DNA of 64,000 nucleotides from DASYTH01 sp036002505 (GTDB taxonomy: Bacteria > Actinomycetota > Actinomycetes > Mycobacteriales > Pseudonocardiaceae), in contig NZ_DASYTH010000462.1 in NCBI RefSeq assembly GCF_036002505.1, positions 5,886 through 69,885 on the forward strand, in the 5' to 3' direction. Shown piece after piece: positions 26,116 to 34,380 of this stretch; position 1 is the stretch's first letter, and each line of letters opens with the position of its first letter. Under the pieces are notes generated by a model, which worked only from the letters and a program-made list of their open reading frames with translations, made no database searches and had not been told where the DNA came from. The position numbers were made by a program, and so were the translations under genes.

Positions 26116-26874
26116 TCAGTTGTGCTGCTCCAGGGTTTTCCGGAGTGCGTCGTTGGCTTTGCGGGACATGTCGGCGATGGCGGTACGGCGTTCGGCGTCG
26201 GCGTCGTAGTCGGCTTGGCGGTCGCGGACGACGCGGGCGGGGGCGCCGACGGCGATGGCGTAGTCGGGGATGTCGCCGCGGACGATGGCGTGCGCGCCGA
26301 TCACCGCGCCGCGGCCGATGCGGGAGCCGCGGAGCACCGAAACCTTGGTGCCGAGCCAGGTGTCCGGGCCGATCCGGACCGGGGCCTTGACGATGCCCTG
26401 GTCCTTGATCGGCTGGTGGATGTCGGAGATCACGTGGTCGAAGTCGCAGATGTAGACCCAGTCGGCGACCAGGGCGGCGTCGCCGAGTTCGATGTCGAGG
26501 TAGCAGTTGACCACGTTCTGCCGGCCGAACACGGCCTTGTCACCGATGCGCAGCGAGCCCTCGTGGCAGCGGATGGCGTTGCCGTCGCCGATGTGCACCC
26601 AGCGGCCGATCTCCATCCGGCCGTAGCCGGGGCGGCAGTGGATCTCCACGTCCTTGCCGAGGAACACCATGCCGCGCAACACGATGTGCGGGTTCGCCAG
26701 CCGGAACCTGAGCAGCCGCCAGTACCGCACCAGGTACCACGGCCGCCAGGCGCGGTTGCGGATCACCCAGCGCAGCGACGCCAGGGTGAGGAACCGGGCC
26801 TGGGCCGGATCCCGGCGCGACCACCGCGAGCGGCGCCAGCGGTCGGCGACGGGCGAACCCCACATCGTGGTCAT
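26116..26874 (-). CDS. Left-handed beta-helix (hexapeptide) acyltransferase, Rv3034c-like
   Basis: 252 residues; the central part has the isoleucine-patch hexapeptide repeat pattern (MEIGRWVHIGDGNAIRCHEG, LRIGDKAVFGRQNVVN, RIGPDTWLGTKVSVLRGSRIG, AVIGAHAIVRGDIP) ending in the typical AVGAPARVV. Such enzymes transfer acetyl or other short acyl groups from acyl-CoA to sugars. The mycobacterial gene in the same place (Rv3034c) follows the Rv3030-Rv3032 operon, so the sugar acceptor could be the methylglucose polysaccharide; this is inferred from position. The ATG at 26874 diverges from the nucleoside hydrolase with 38 bases between. Confidence 0.88.
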   Translation of the reverse strand: MTTMWGSPVADRWRRSRWSRRDPAQARFLTLASLRWVIRNRAWRPWYLVRYWRLLRFRLANPHIVLRGMVFLGKDVEIHCRPGYGRMEIGRWVHIGDGNAIRCHEGSLRIGDKAVFGRQNVVNCYLDIELGDAALVADWVYICDFDHVISDIHQPIKDQGIVKAPVRIGPDTWLGTKVSVLRGSRIGRGAVIGAHAIVRGDIPDYAIAVGAPARVVRDRQADYDADAERRTAIADMSRKANDALRKTLEQHN

Positions 26875-26912
26875 GAGGCAAGACCGTAGCCGAGGCGGCT
26901 AGCGTCTGGCCC

Positions 26913-27866
26913 ATGACGTCGCTGATCATCGATACCGACCCCGGGGTGGACGACGCGTTCGCGATCGCGCTGGCCTGCGCCAGCCCCGAGGTCGACCTGC
27001 TGGCGGTGACCACGGTGTTCGGCAATGCCGCACTCGACACCACGACCCGCAACGCCCTGCGGCTGCTGGCCCTCTGCGGGCGCGACGACGTCCCCGTGGC
27101 CCGCGGCGCCGACCGGCCCCTGGTCCACCCGCAGGTGCACGAGGCCGAACTGGTGCACGGCAACGACGGCCTCTCCGGCCGCGCCCACACCCTGCCGGAC
27201 AGCGGCCGCTCCCCCGTCGAGTCCGACGCGGTCGGTCTGATGGCCGCCCTGCTGCGCGACGCCCCCGAGCCGGTGACGATCGTCCCCATCGGACCGTTGA
27301 CCAACATCGCCGCCCTGCTCGCCGCCTACCCCAGCCTGCGCTCCCGCATCGCCCGCCTAGTGATCATGGGCGGCGCGCTCTCCGGCGGCAACACCACCGC
27401 CGTCGCCGAGTTCAACCTCTGGAGCGACCCCGAAGCCGCCCGCCGCGTCCTCGTCGAGGAACGCCTCCCGACGCTGCTTGTGCCGACCGACCTCACCTTC
27501 CGCTGCCGCGTCGACCGCGCCTGGCTCGACCGCCTGTCCGCCGCCGGTCCGCTCGGCGCCACCCTGGTCGGCCTCACCGCCGACTACGTCGCCCACTACA
27601 CGACGTTCTTCGGCGAGGAATGCACCGTCCTGCATGACGCCATCGCCGTCGCCGAAGCCATCCGCCCGGGCCTGCTCCGCACCACCACCTACCCGGTCGA
27701 GGTCGACTGCACCTTCGGCCCCAGCCGCGGCGCCCTCGTCGCCGACCGCCGCACCCCGGAGATCATCGCCACCTTCGGCTCCACCCTGGCCCGCGCCGTC
27801 GACATCGCCACCGACACCGACGTCGACGAGGTCCGCGACTTCCTCCTCACCCGCCTGGCCGGCTAG
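26913..27866 (+). CDS. Nucleoside hydrolase (IunH family)
   Basis: 317 residues opening with the Ca-binding signature IIDTDPGVDDAFAI; later VTIVPIGPLTNIAALL and AEFNLWSDPEAARRVL, where the Asn/Asp residues contact the ribose and metal. These enzymes cleave purine or pyrimidine ribosides to base and ribose for salvage. There is a cytosolic N-terminus with no signal. The gene is single and ends before a long bidirectional hairpin. Confidence 0.93.
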   Translation: MTSLIIDTDPGVDDAFAIALACASPEVDLLAVTTVFGNAALDTTTRNALRLLALCGRDDVPVARGADRPLVHPQVHEAELVHGNDGLSGRAHTLPDSGRSPVESDAVGLMAALLRDAPEPVTIVPIGPLTNIAALLAAYPSLRSRIARLVIMGGALSGGNTTAVAEFNLWSDPEAARRVLVEERLPTLLVPTDLTFRCRVDRAWLDRLSAAGPLGATLVGLTADYVAHYTTFFGEECTVLHDAIAVAEAIRPGLLRTTTYPVEVDCTFGPSRGALVADRRTPEIIATFGSTLARAVDIATDTDVDEVRDFLLTRLAG

Positions 27867-27914
27867 CGCGTGTCTCGAAGGAGGGCGAGGGTGCGGCGGT
27901 TGACGGGGAGCTGT

Positions 27915-27982
27915 CCATGATCAGCGAAATGGGAGCTAGACGCTCATATTCGAGCGTCTAGCTCCCATTCTGGCGATCATGG
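27915..27982. terminator. Long palindromic hairpin between nucleoside hydrolase and padR
   Basis: An 18-bp perfect inner stem (AATGGGAGCTAGACGCTC at 27928-27945 with 27952-27969) has a 6-base loop, and outer arms CCATGATC/GATCATGG (27915-27922, 27975-27982) extend it. It sits between convergent stops, so a two-way terminator is likely. Confidence 0.75.
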
Positions 27983-27998
27983 CCTTCTCACGACCCGC

Positions 27999-28334
27999 CT
28001 ACCGAGCCTGGGAACTAACGGCTAGCCGCGGCAGCCCGGACCGCCGGGGCGCCGTCCCGGGGGCAGGGGCCGCGGCGAGCTCGGTGGCCAGCGCCCGGCC
28101 GGAGCCGGTCAGCCGGTACAGGTGGCGCGGTGGCCGGCCGGCGGGGACGTCGGCGTCCCAGGTGGTCTCCACCAGGCCCCGGTCGGCCAGCCGCATCAGG
28201 ATCGGGTACATCGAGCCGGGCCTGATGTCCAACTGCTGGCACAGCTGGTAGCCGTACCGCCATGCGGTCGGCTCCTCGGCCAGTGCCAGGACCACCGCCG
28301 TGGTCTGGGCGGAGGGGCGCCGGGAACGGGTCAT
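27999..28334 (-). CDS. PadR-family transcriptional regulator
   Basis: 111 residues with the PadR winged helix: TTAVVLALAEEPTAWRYGYQ, LDIRPGSMYPILMRLADRGL and RPPRHLYRLTGSGRALATEL, then a short tail. It lies 23 bases after the amidase stop on the same strand, with an AT-rich box in that gap, so it likely has its own promoter and autoregulates. The permease-amidase operon upstream is its probable target. Confidence 0.88.
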   Translation of the reverse strand: MTRSRRPSAQTTAVVLALAEEPTAWRYGYQLCQQLDIRPGSMYPILMRLADRGLVETTWDADVPAGRPPRHLYRLTGSGRALATELAAAPAPGTAPRRSGLPRLAVSSQAR

Positions 28335-28357
28335 GCGATAACTCTATATATTCAGAT
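28335..28357 (-). promoter_or_regulatory. AT-rich promoter/operator of padR
   Basis: The minus strand reads AATATATAGAGTTATCGC directly before the padR ATG. Such an A/T run is exceptional in this genome, and PadR regulators typically bind TATA-rich near-palindromes. TATATA at a distance of about 10 bases from the ATG would give an almost leaderless transcript. Confidence 0.5.
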
Positions 28358-29362
28358 TTAGCGGTGTAGGTGGCGGGCCTGCTGCCTGAGCTTGGCGTGG
28401 GTGTCGTGGTAGGCGGAGGCGGCGGGGAGCAGGGCTTTGGGGATCTTGCTGGTGACCGTGTAGATGGGGTTGCAGACCTGGGCGACGGGGGCGAGCGCGG
28501 CCTGGGCGACGATCTGGTAGGCGTCGAGGTGGTCGATGCCGTACAGCGCGGACAGCCAGGTGATCATGTCGACCTGGGCCACGCGGTAGGCGTTCTCGAG
28601 CGGGCGAGCGGCACCGACGGTCATGAGGTGGGTGTCGGACTCCAGGCGGGGCCAGGGGGTCATGGCGCCGGGGATGAGGTCGACGATGAGCACGGTGTTC
28701 ATGGCGACTTCGACGCCGGTGCCGCAGGCCTCGCCCTCACCCTGGCGGGCGTGGCCGTCGCCCAGCGAGAACAGCGCGCCTTCGACATTGACACCGAAAT
28801 AGGCCGTGACCCCGGCGCGCATTTCGGGGGTGTCGAGGTTCCCGCCGTGTGAGTCGGGGACCAGCGCGGAACGGGCCTCGAAGGCGGCGGGGGCGACGCC
28901 GACGGTGCCGTGCATGGGATCCATCGGGAAATCGAGGGTGAGGTCGGCGCTCTTGGCGTGATAGGTGACCGTCCTCTTGGCACGGTCGAGCTCGTAGAGC
29001 CAGACGACCTCGGGCAGGGCCTCCTGCAGGGTCGCGGTGTAGTGGTCGGAGGTGAGCGCGCCGAAGAACGGGACCGTGGTGGCCGCGCCGACGTCGCGGG
29101 CCGGCTCGATGGAGACGAAGTGCAGCGCGAGTGTGTCGCCCGGCTTCGCACCGTCCACAGAGAACGGTCCGGTTTGCGGGTTGAGGAACGGGAACTCGCA
29201 CACCACCGACACGAGATCGGTTTCGGCGCGGATCTTGCCGGCGTAGCAGTCCTCGGTCCACACCGAAAGCACGTCACCCGGTTTGACCTTGCGCACCGGC
29301 GGCACGCCGCCGAACGTCCAGGCGAACTCGCTGGGCTCCGGCCGGTATTCGACCTCGGTCAT
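28358..29362 (-). CDS. Acetamidase/formamidase family amidohydrolase
   Basis: 334 residues of the FmdA/AmdA family: VKPGDVLSVWTEDCYAGKI, VNVEGALFSLGDGHARQGEG, CGTGVEVAM and the C-terminal DAYQIVAQAA. The family hydrolyses short-chain amides to ammonia and acid using a metal-bound water. The start overlaps the permease stop (ATGA), so transporter and enzyme form an operon in which the permease may import an amide or amino-acid-like substrate. The specific substrate is not evident. Confidence 0.9.
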   Translation of the reverse strand: MTEVEYRPEPSEFAWTFGGVPPVRKVKPGDVLSVWTEDCYAGKIRAETDLVSVVCEFPFLNPQTGPFSVDGAKPGDTLALHFVSIEPARDVGAATTVPFFGALTSDHYTATLQEALPEVVWLYELDRAKRTVTYHAKSADLTLDFPMDPMHGTVGVAPAAFEARSALVPDSHGGNLDTPEMRAGVTAYFGVNVEGALFSLGDGHARQGEGEACGTGVEVAMNTVLIVDLIPGAMTPWPRLESDTHLMTVGAARPLENAYRVAQVDMITWLSALYGIDHLDAYQIVAQAALAPVAQVCNPIYTVTSKIPKALLPAASAYHDTHAKLRQQARHLHR

Positions 29363-30756
29363 GCCACACCCTCCTTCTCCGGCTCGGTGGGCTCGGCCAG
29401 CGTCGGGGTGCGGCCGGTCAGGAGCAGCACCAGCATGATGACGATGCCGATGCCGAGCCAGATCAGCCCGACGGCCTGGGCGGTGACCTTCGCCTTGATC
29501 ACCACGTAGCCGAGGATCACCACCCCGCACACCGGAACGACCAGGTGCCGCAGGAAGTCCGAGCTGCGCCGGCGGATCATGTAGTGCACGAACACCGCCA
29601 CGTGCAGCAGCAGGAACGCGGTGAGCGCGCCGAAGTTCACCAGGGTGGTGAGCAGGGTGATGCCGTAGTCGTCGCGGAGCGTGAAGCCGATCCCCACGAC
29701 GACCGAGATGATCGCGACGACGAACGTGGCGTACTCCGGCACCCGGTAGGTTTCGTGCACCTTGGCCAGGAACCGCGGCAGCTGGCGGTCCCGGGCCATC
29801 GAGTACAGCAGCCGCGAGGTGGCCGCCTGCGCGACCAGGGCGTCGGCGAACCCCCAGGCGATCGCGGTGGCCACGGCGGTGACCACGAACAGCCAGTGCC
29901 CGCCGGCGTGCTCGGCCGCGTCGTAGAACGCGGTGCCGCCCGGGTCGCCGTCGGTCAGCAGCTTCTGCCGGTCCGGCACGAGCAGCGCCGCAACCCAGGT
30001 CTGGACCACGAACAGCACGGCGACGAGGAACAGCGACGCGATCGTGGCGCGGGCGACCTGATGGCCGGTCTCGCGGTTCTCCTCGGACAGCGTCGAGATC
30101 GCGTCGAACCCCAGGAAGCTCAGCGCCGCAAGGGAAACCGCGCCGAAGATCAGCCCGACGGAAAATGTGCCGGAGTCGTAGAGCGGGGTCCAGAAACCGC
30201 CGGTGCCCTTGCCGGCGACCAGCGCGGCCACGCCGATCACCAGGAAGATCGCCAGCACGATCAGCTCGGCGACCAGCATGATCCGGTTGGCCCGCGCGGT
30301 CAGCTCGATGCCGAAGTAGTTGATCACCGTGTTCAGCACGATGAACCCGACCACCCACAACCACACCGGAACGCCGGACACGAACGAGTGCATCGCGAGC
30401 CCGGAGATGATGTAGAGCAGCGACGGGATCAGGATGTAGTCGAGCAGGATCTGCCACCCGGCGATGAACCCCACCGGCGGCGCGATTCCCCGCCCCGCAT
30501 AGGAGTACACCGACCCGGCGAGCGGGAACGCCTTGGACATCTCGGCGTAGGAGATCGCGGTGAACACCATCCCCACCGCGCCGATCGCGTACGCCAGCAC
30601 GACCATCCCGCCGGAGGCGTTGAACACGCTGCCGAAGATCCCGAACGGGGCGATCGGCACCATGAAGATCAGCCCGTAGATCAGCAGATCCCAGAACGTG
30701 AGCGAGCGCTTGAGCTCCTGGCGGTACCCGAACTGCTCGACATGGACGTCGGACAT
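29359..30756 (-). CDS. APC-superfamily amino acid/amide permease
   Basis: From the ATG at 30756 (MSDVHVEQFGYRQELKRSL) the 465-residue protein has about 12 membrane helices, with APC-type motifs PIAPFGIFGSVFNASGGM in helix 1 and FLGFDAISTLSEENRE in the helix 6-7 region. The open frame extends upstream but has no membrane-protein character. Its 3' end is coupled to the amidase, so it probably imports the amidase substrate or a related amino compound. Confidence 0.9.
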   Translation of the reverse strand: MSDVHVEQFGYRQELKRSLTFWDLLIYGLIFMVPIAPFGIFGSVFNASGGMVVLAYAIGAVGMVFTAISYAEMSKAFPLAGSVYSYAGRGIAPPVGFIAGWQILLDYILIPSLLYIISGLAMHSFVSGVPVWLWVVGFIVLNTVINYFGIELTARANRIMLVAELIVLAIFLVIGVAALVAGKGTGGFWTPLYDSGTFSVGLIFGAVSLAALSFLGFDAISTLSEENRETGHQVARATIASLFLVAVLFVVQTWVAALLVPDRQKLLTDGDPGGTAFYDAAEHAGGHWLFVVTAVATAIAWGFADALVAQAATSRLLYSMARDRQLPRFLAKVHETYRVPEYATFVVAIISVVVGIGFTLRDDYGITLLTTLVNFGALTAFLLLHVAVFVHYMIRRRSSDFLRHLVVPVCGVVILGYVVIKAKVTAQAVGLIWLGIGIVIMLVLLLTGRTPTLAEPTEPEKEGVA

Positions 30757-30857
30757 GGCCGCTCCCGATTGCTCTGCAGGAGGAGAATCCCGGAGATCCA
30801 ACTGCGCATTAGAGCACCCAGCCGCGGCTGGGCGGAAGGGTCGCGAGTAGGTGGGCG

Positions 30858-31088
30858 TCAGCACAGGTAGACGTCGACGAGGAGGGCCGCGACGGCGGCG
30901 AGCACGGCGTGCCAGGTCGCCCGGCGGGCGGAACCGGCCCCGGCCAGCCCGTACCCGAGCGCCGCCGCGGCCAGCGTGAACACCCCGGATCCGGCGTCCT
31001 GGCAGCTGATCGGGAACCACGCGAGCGGGGCGTCGGTGAAGAACTGGTCGCCGTACGCGGCCCGCAGGATCGCGTTCCAGGCGATCAC
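30858..31088 (-). CDS. Small two-helix membrane protein
   Basis: 76 residues from a GTG with GGGAGG 5 bases upstream. Two hydrophobic stretches (GVFTLAAAALGYGLAGA and TWHAVLAAVAALLVDVYL) flank a short basic loop; the N-terminal part contains AYGDQFFTDAPLAWFPI. It follows the THUMP-like gene by 14 bases on the same strand. The family is unknown. The good RBS and membrane pattern support a real gene. Confidence 0.65.
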   Translation of the reverse strand: MIAWNAILRAAYGDQFFTDAPLAWFPISCQDAGSGVFTLAAAALGYGLAGAGSARRATWHAVLAAVAALLVDVYLC

Positions 31089-31102
31089 GCCGCCTCCCGC
31101 CG

Positions 31103-32257
31103 TCAGGTTCGCTCCGCCCGGCAGACGAACGCTACCGGGGTGCGCCCGATCCGGGTGACGACCACGGAGGCCTCACCGTCCCCGGCGAGCCTCAGCCGGG
31201 GCCGCAGCTTGTTCGGGTCGAGGTCCAGACCACGCACGAGGATCTCCAGGCGGCCGACACCGAGCCGCCGGAGCGTGGCGCGCAGCGATTTCTCCGAGTA
31301 GTGGCCATGTTCGAGGACACGGAACGCGCGGATATCCGGTGGTGGAGTGTCGCCGGTGAGATAAGCGATGTGCGGATCGATCTGGCCTAGACCATGCCGG
31401 GCGGCATAGTGCCGGACCAACCCGGCCCGCACCACCGCCCCATCCGGGTCGATGATCCACTCACCCGCTCCGCGAACCGGGCAGTCCTCCGGCTCGGCGT
31501 CCGTAACCGTCCACTCCGGACCACCAGTGCGCAGCACGGTCGCCCGCCGCCGCACCGTGGCAAGGTTTCCCGTCCACAGGCACGCCTCCCGCACCTGCCC
31601 GTCCAGCGAGACGATCTCCACCTCGCCGGCCCACGGCACGTCCGCGAAGTCCACTCCCGGCGCGCACTTCACCGCCAGATCCCGTCCCCGGTACACCTCC
31701 GCCAGCGAGTCCAGCGGCGGCAGGAAGTCCACCGGCCGCCACCGCCGGCGCCCCGCCGCGTCCCGGCGCCCCGGGTCGGCGAAGACCGCCGTCCCCCGAC
31801 TCACCGGCCGCACCGCATCCGCCCGCACCACCGGCACCGCACAGTTGTGCCGAGCCATCGCCAGCCGCACCGGGTCAAGATCAGACCCCAGACACCGCCG
31901 CGCCACCGCCCCCAGCGCGATGAGATCAACCCCCACAGAGCACGTCACATCGTGCACATCCCGCCCGGCAAACCGCTCCGCCCGATGCCGCGCCACCACT
32001 TCCGGCGTCGCCTGCTGCAGCGCCTCATCAGTGAACAGCCACCGCCCCGGCTCTTCCACCTTCGCCGCCGCCCGCCGCCGCAGCAGCACCGTCTCCAGCA
32101 CCGCCCCTGCCCGCTCCCCCACCAACTCCCGCGCGGTGCGCACATCGGCCAGATACGACCCGGCCGTCAGCGCCAACCGCCCCACCTCGGCCACCGCCGC
32201 GTCACCCTCCGGCGAGCGAAGGTAAGCGACGTCCGCCGGGCTGAACTCGTAACCCAC
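31103..32257 (-). CDS. SAM methyltransferase-fold protein with THUMP-like domain (Rv3037c-like)
   Basis: 384 residues. The middle part has a methyltransferase-like nucleotide site (VHDVTCSVGVDLIALG, CLGSDLDPVRLAMARHN) and FADPGRRD in place of the usual DPPR motif; the C-terminal region (HGHYSEKSLRATLRRLGVGR, GLDLDPNKLRPRL) resembles a THUMP-like RNA-binding fold. It may modify or bind RNA, but no substrate is established. The mycobacterial gene Rv3037c holds the same place. Confidence 0.82.
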   Translation of the reverse strand: MGYEFSPADVAYLRSPEGDAAVAEVGRLALTAGSYLADVRTARELVGERAGAVLETVLLRRRAAAKVEEPGRWLFTDEALQQATPEVVARHRAERFAGRDVHDVTCSVGVDLIALGAVARRCLGSDLDPVRLAMARHNCAVPVVRADAVRPVSRGTAVFADPGRRDAAGRRRWRPVDFLPPLDSLAEVYRGRDLAVKCAPGVDFADVPWAGEVEIVSLDGQVREACLWTGNLATVRRRATVLRTGGPEWTVTDAEPEDCPVRGAGEWIIDPDGAVVRAGLVRHYAARHGLGQIDPHIAYLTGDTPPPDIRAFRVLEHGHYSEKSLRATLRRLGVGRLEILVRGLDLDPNKLRPRLRLAGDGEASVVVTRIGRTPVAFVCRAERT

Positions 32258-32273
32258 CGCGCCACCCTACGTT

Positions 32274-32357
32274 CGCCATGTTGGCGCCTCACGCTGCCAT
32301 GTTGGCGCGTGGCGTCGCCATATTGGCGCGTGGCGCTGGTTTGTTTGCGGCTCACGC
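32274..32357. repeat. 21-nt tandem repeats, four units
   Basis: Units at 32274, 32295, 32316 and 32337 of the type CGCCATGTTGGCGCGTGGCGT. They occupy most of the divergent gap upstream of the THUMP-like gene and the DUF559 gene. Family also at 9930, 33350 and 55627. Confidence 0.85.
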
Positions 32358-32443
32358 ACCTCAGTTGTCCACAATCGACCCCGTTATCCACAGATTGCGG
32401 AAGAGACGGTCGGCTCGACCCGTCGAAGGCGGAGCCTTGACCC

Positions 32444-33343
32444 ATGGCAGATGGAGACGATTCATTGCACGGCGCCTATCGTCGGCGCGACCTGGCACTC
32501 GCCGTCGGCGAACACGGCCTGCGCACAGCACTGCGGGACGGCATGCTGATGCAGCCGTGGCCCGGCGTCGTCGTGCCACGTGCCCGGGCACTTGAGCTGC
32601 CCACCCGAGCGGCAGCCGCCCTCCTGTTCGCCGGGGACGGCGCGGTCCTCTCCGGACCAACGGCCGCCTGCCTGTACGGCTGCACCGCAGCCGAAGGCCC
32701 GGACATCCACGTGTCCGTCCCGTACTCCCGGTGGGTGCGCCGGCGTCCGGGTCTGGTCGTGCACCACGACCGCTTCTCCGAACGGGACGTCGGCGAGCTG
32801 CTGAAGATGTCGGTCGTCGTCCTCGACCTGGTCATCGCGGAACTACTGTGCACGCAGCCGCGACGGCTCGCTCTGGCCTGCGCGGATCAGGCGATCGCGT
32901 TGGTCGGGCCCGCGAAGGCCGACCGCTTCATCAGTGCCGTCCAGGAGCGTCTGAACCGGCGCGATGACCGGAGGGGCACGTCGCGCGCCACCGTCCTGCT
33001 CAGCCTGGCCACCGGTAAGGCCGAGTCTCCGCCGGAAAGCTGGCTGCGGCTCCTGGTCGCCGACGCCGGCTACCCACTCGGGGTTCCTCAGTACGAGGTG
33101 CGGGATCTCGACGGACGGGTCATCTACCGGCTCGATCTGGCCTGGCCGGAACTGCGGATCGCGCTCGAGTACGACGGCTACGAGGCGCACGAGAACCGCG
33201 AGTCCGACGACGCCGAACGCGACGCCCGTCTCAAGGCCCGGGGATGGCTCGTGATCCGCACGCGGACCGAGGACATGCGGGATTCGCGGCACCTGCTCGA
33301 CCGGCTTGCCCAGGCGTTCGCCGCTCGGAAGTACGCGGCCTGA
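32444..33343 (+). CDS. DUF559 endonuclease-like protein with AbiEi-like N-terminal region
   Basis: 299 residues. The N-terminal 100 residues (RRDLALAVGEHGLRTALRDG, AALLFAGDGAVLSGPTAACL) look like the winged-helix and following domain of AbiEi-type antitoxin proteins. The C-terminal 110 residues are a DUF559/Vsr-like fold with PD-(D/E)XK residues: PESWLRLL, YRLDLAWPELRIALEYDG and ARLKARGWLVIRTR. Such proteins are common singletons in actinobacteria; a nuclease role is likely from the fold but untested. It is flanked on both sides by 21-nt repeats and interrupts the Rv3037c-Rv3038c order. Confidence 0.8.
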   Translation: MADGDDSLHGAYRRRDLALAVGEHGLRTALRDGMLMQPWPGVVVPRARALELPTRAAAALLFAGDGAVLSGPTAACLYGCTAAEGPDIHVSVPYSRWVRRRPGLVVHHDRFSERDVGELLKMSVVVLDLVIAELLCTQPRRLALACADQAIALVGPAKADRFISAVQERLNRRDDRRGTSRATVLLSLATGKAESPPESWLRLLVADAGYPLGVPQYEVRDLDGRVIYRLDLAWPELRIALEYDGYEAHENRESDDAERDARLKARGWLVIRTRTEDMRDSRHLLDRLAQAFAARKYAA

Positions 33344-33349
33344 CCGCGC

Positions 33350-33433
33350 AGGAGGCCAACACGGCAACGCCAGGCGCCAACACGGCGACGTCAGGGGCCA
33401 ACACGGCGACGTCAGGGGCCAACATGGCGGGGC
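33350..33433. repeat. 21-nt tandem repeats, four units, reaching into the next gene
   Basis: Units at 33350, 33371, 33392 and 33413; the second and third match CAGGSGCCAACACGGCGACGT and the others are near matches. Both convergent genes end here. The final unit encodes the last residues (RHVGP) and contributes the stop of the methyltransferase, so the repeat has become coding sequence. Confidence 0.88.
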
Positions 33434-34380
33434 TTGGTGCCGGTGATCATGACGTTGTAGAAGAGGGCGCGCGGGGCGAGGTGGCGGAGGACGTGCTCGT
33501 CGAGCCAGGACAGGCGCAGCCACGACTTGTAGGCGAAGAGCTTCCAGCGCAGGCCGAGCTTCTCCGGGGGGACGGCGGCTTCGAAGGTACGGACGGGCCA
33601 GCCGAAGAGGGCCGCGGACAGCTCTTCGGTTTTGGCTCGGACACCGACGGCGCCCGCGGTCCGGGCCAGATGTTCGAGGGCGGTCGGGTCGAAGGTGTGG
33701 ATGTCGACGACGGCTTCGAGGGCGGCGGCGCGGGAGGACTCGTCCAGTTCGGCCTGGGGGCGGCGCCAGGTGCGCAGCGGTTCGAGGCGGGTGACGTTGG
33801 TGGTCAGCCACCAGACGGTGCGGCCGAGGTGGCGGGCGTACCAGTCGCCGACTTTCGTTGGCTCGCCGGCGAAGACGAAGCGGCCGCCGGGCTTCAGCAC
33901 GCGCAGGATCTCGGTGAACGCGGCGGGGAGGTCGGGGATGTGGTGCAGCACGGCGTGGCCCACCACGAGGTCGAAACTGTTGTCCTCGTAGGGGATCCGT
34001 TCGGCGTCGGCGACCCGGCCGTCCACGTCGAGGCCGAGCTGGGCGGCGTTGCGCAGCGCGACCCGGACCATGCCCGGCGACAGGTCGGTGACCGAGCCCT
34101 TCTTGATCACCCCGCCCTGCATGAGGTTCAGCAGGAAGAAACCGGTGCCACAGCCCAGTTCCATGGCGTGCTCGTACGGCCAGTCCCGCTCCCCGGCCAC
34201 CGAGCGGAATCGCCCCACGGCGTAGTCGATGCACCGCTCGTCGTAGGAGATCGACCACTTCTCGTCGTAGGAGTCGGCCTCCCAGTCGTGATACAGGACG
34301 TTGGCCAGCTTGGGATCCGACCGCGCCGCCTCGACCTCCTCGGCCGTGGCATGCGGGTTCGGAGTTGGATCATCGACCAT
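33412..34380 (-). CDS. Class I SAM-dependent methyltransferase (Rv3038c-like)
   Basis: 322 residues; motif I is AMELGCGTGFFLLNLMQGG, followed by VTDLSPGMVRVALRNA, VADAERIPYEDNSFDLVVGH and LKPGGRFVFAGEP. This suggests a small-molecule methyltransferase of the ubiE/tocopherol type; the substrate is unknown. Its start overlaps the enoyl-CoA hydratase 3' end by 11 bases, matching Rv3039c-Rv3038c. Its C-terminus runs into the 21-nt repeat. Confidence 0.88.
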   Translation of the reverse strand: MVDDPTPNPHATAEEVEAARSDPKLANVLYHDWEADSYDEKWSISYDERCIDYAVGRFRSVAGERDWPYEHAMELGCGTGFFLLNLMQGGVIKKGSVTDLSPGMVRVALRNAAQLGLDVDGRVADAERIPYEDNSFDLVVGHAVLHHIPDLPAAFTEILRVLKPGGRFVFAGEPTKVGDWYARHLGRTVWWLTTNVTRLEPLRTWRRPQAELDESSRAAALEAVVDIHTFDPTALEHLARTAGAVGVRAKTEELSAALFGWPVRTFEAAVPPEKLGLRWKLFAYKSWLRLSWLDEHVLRHLAPRALFYNVMITGTKPRHVGP

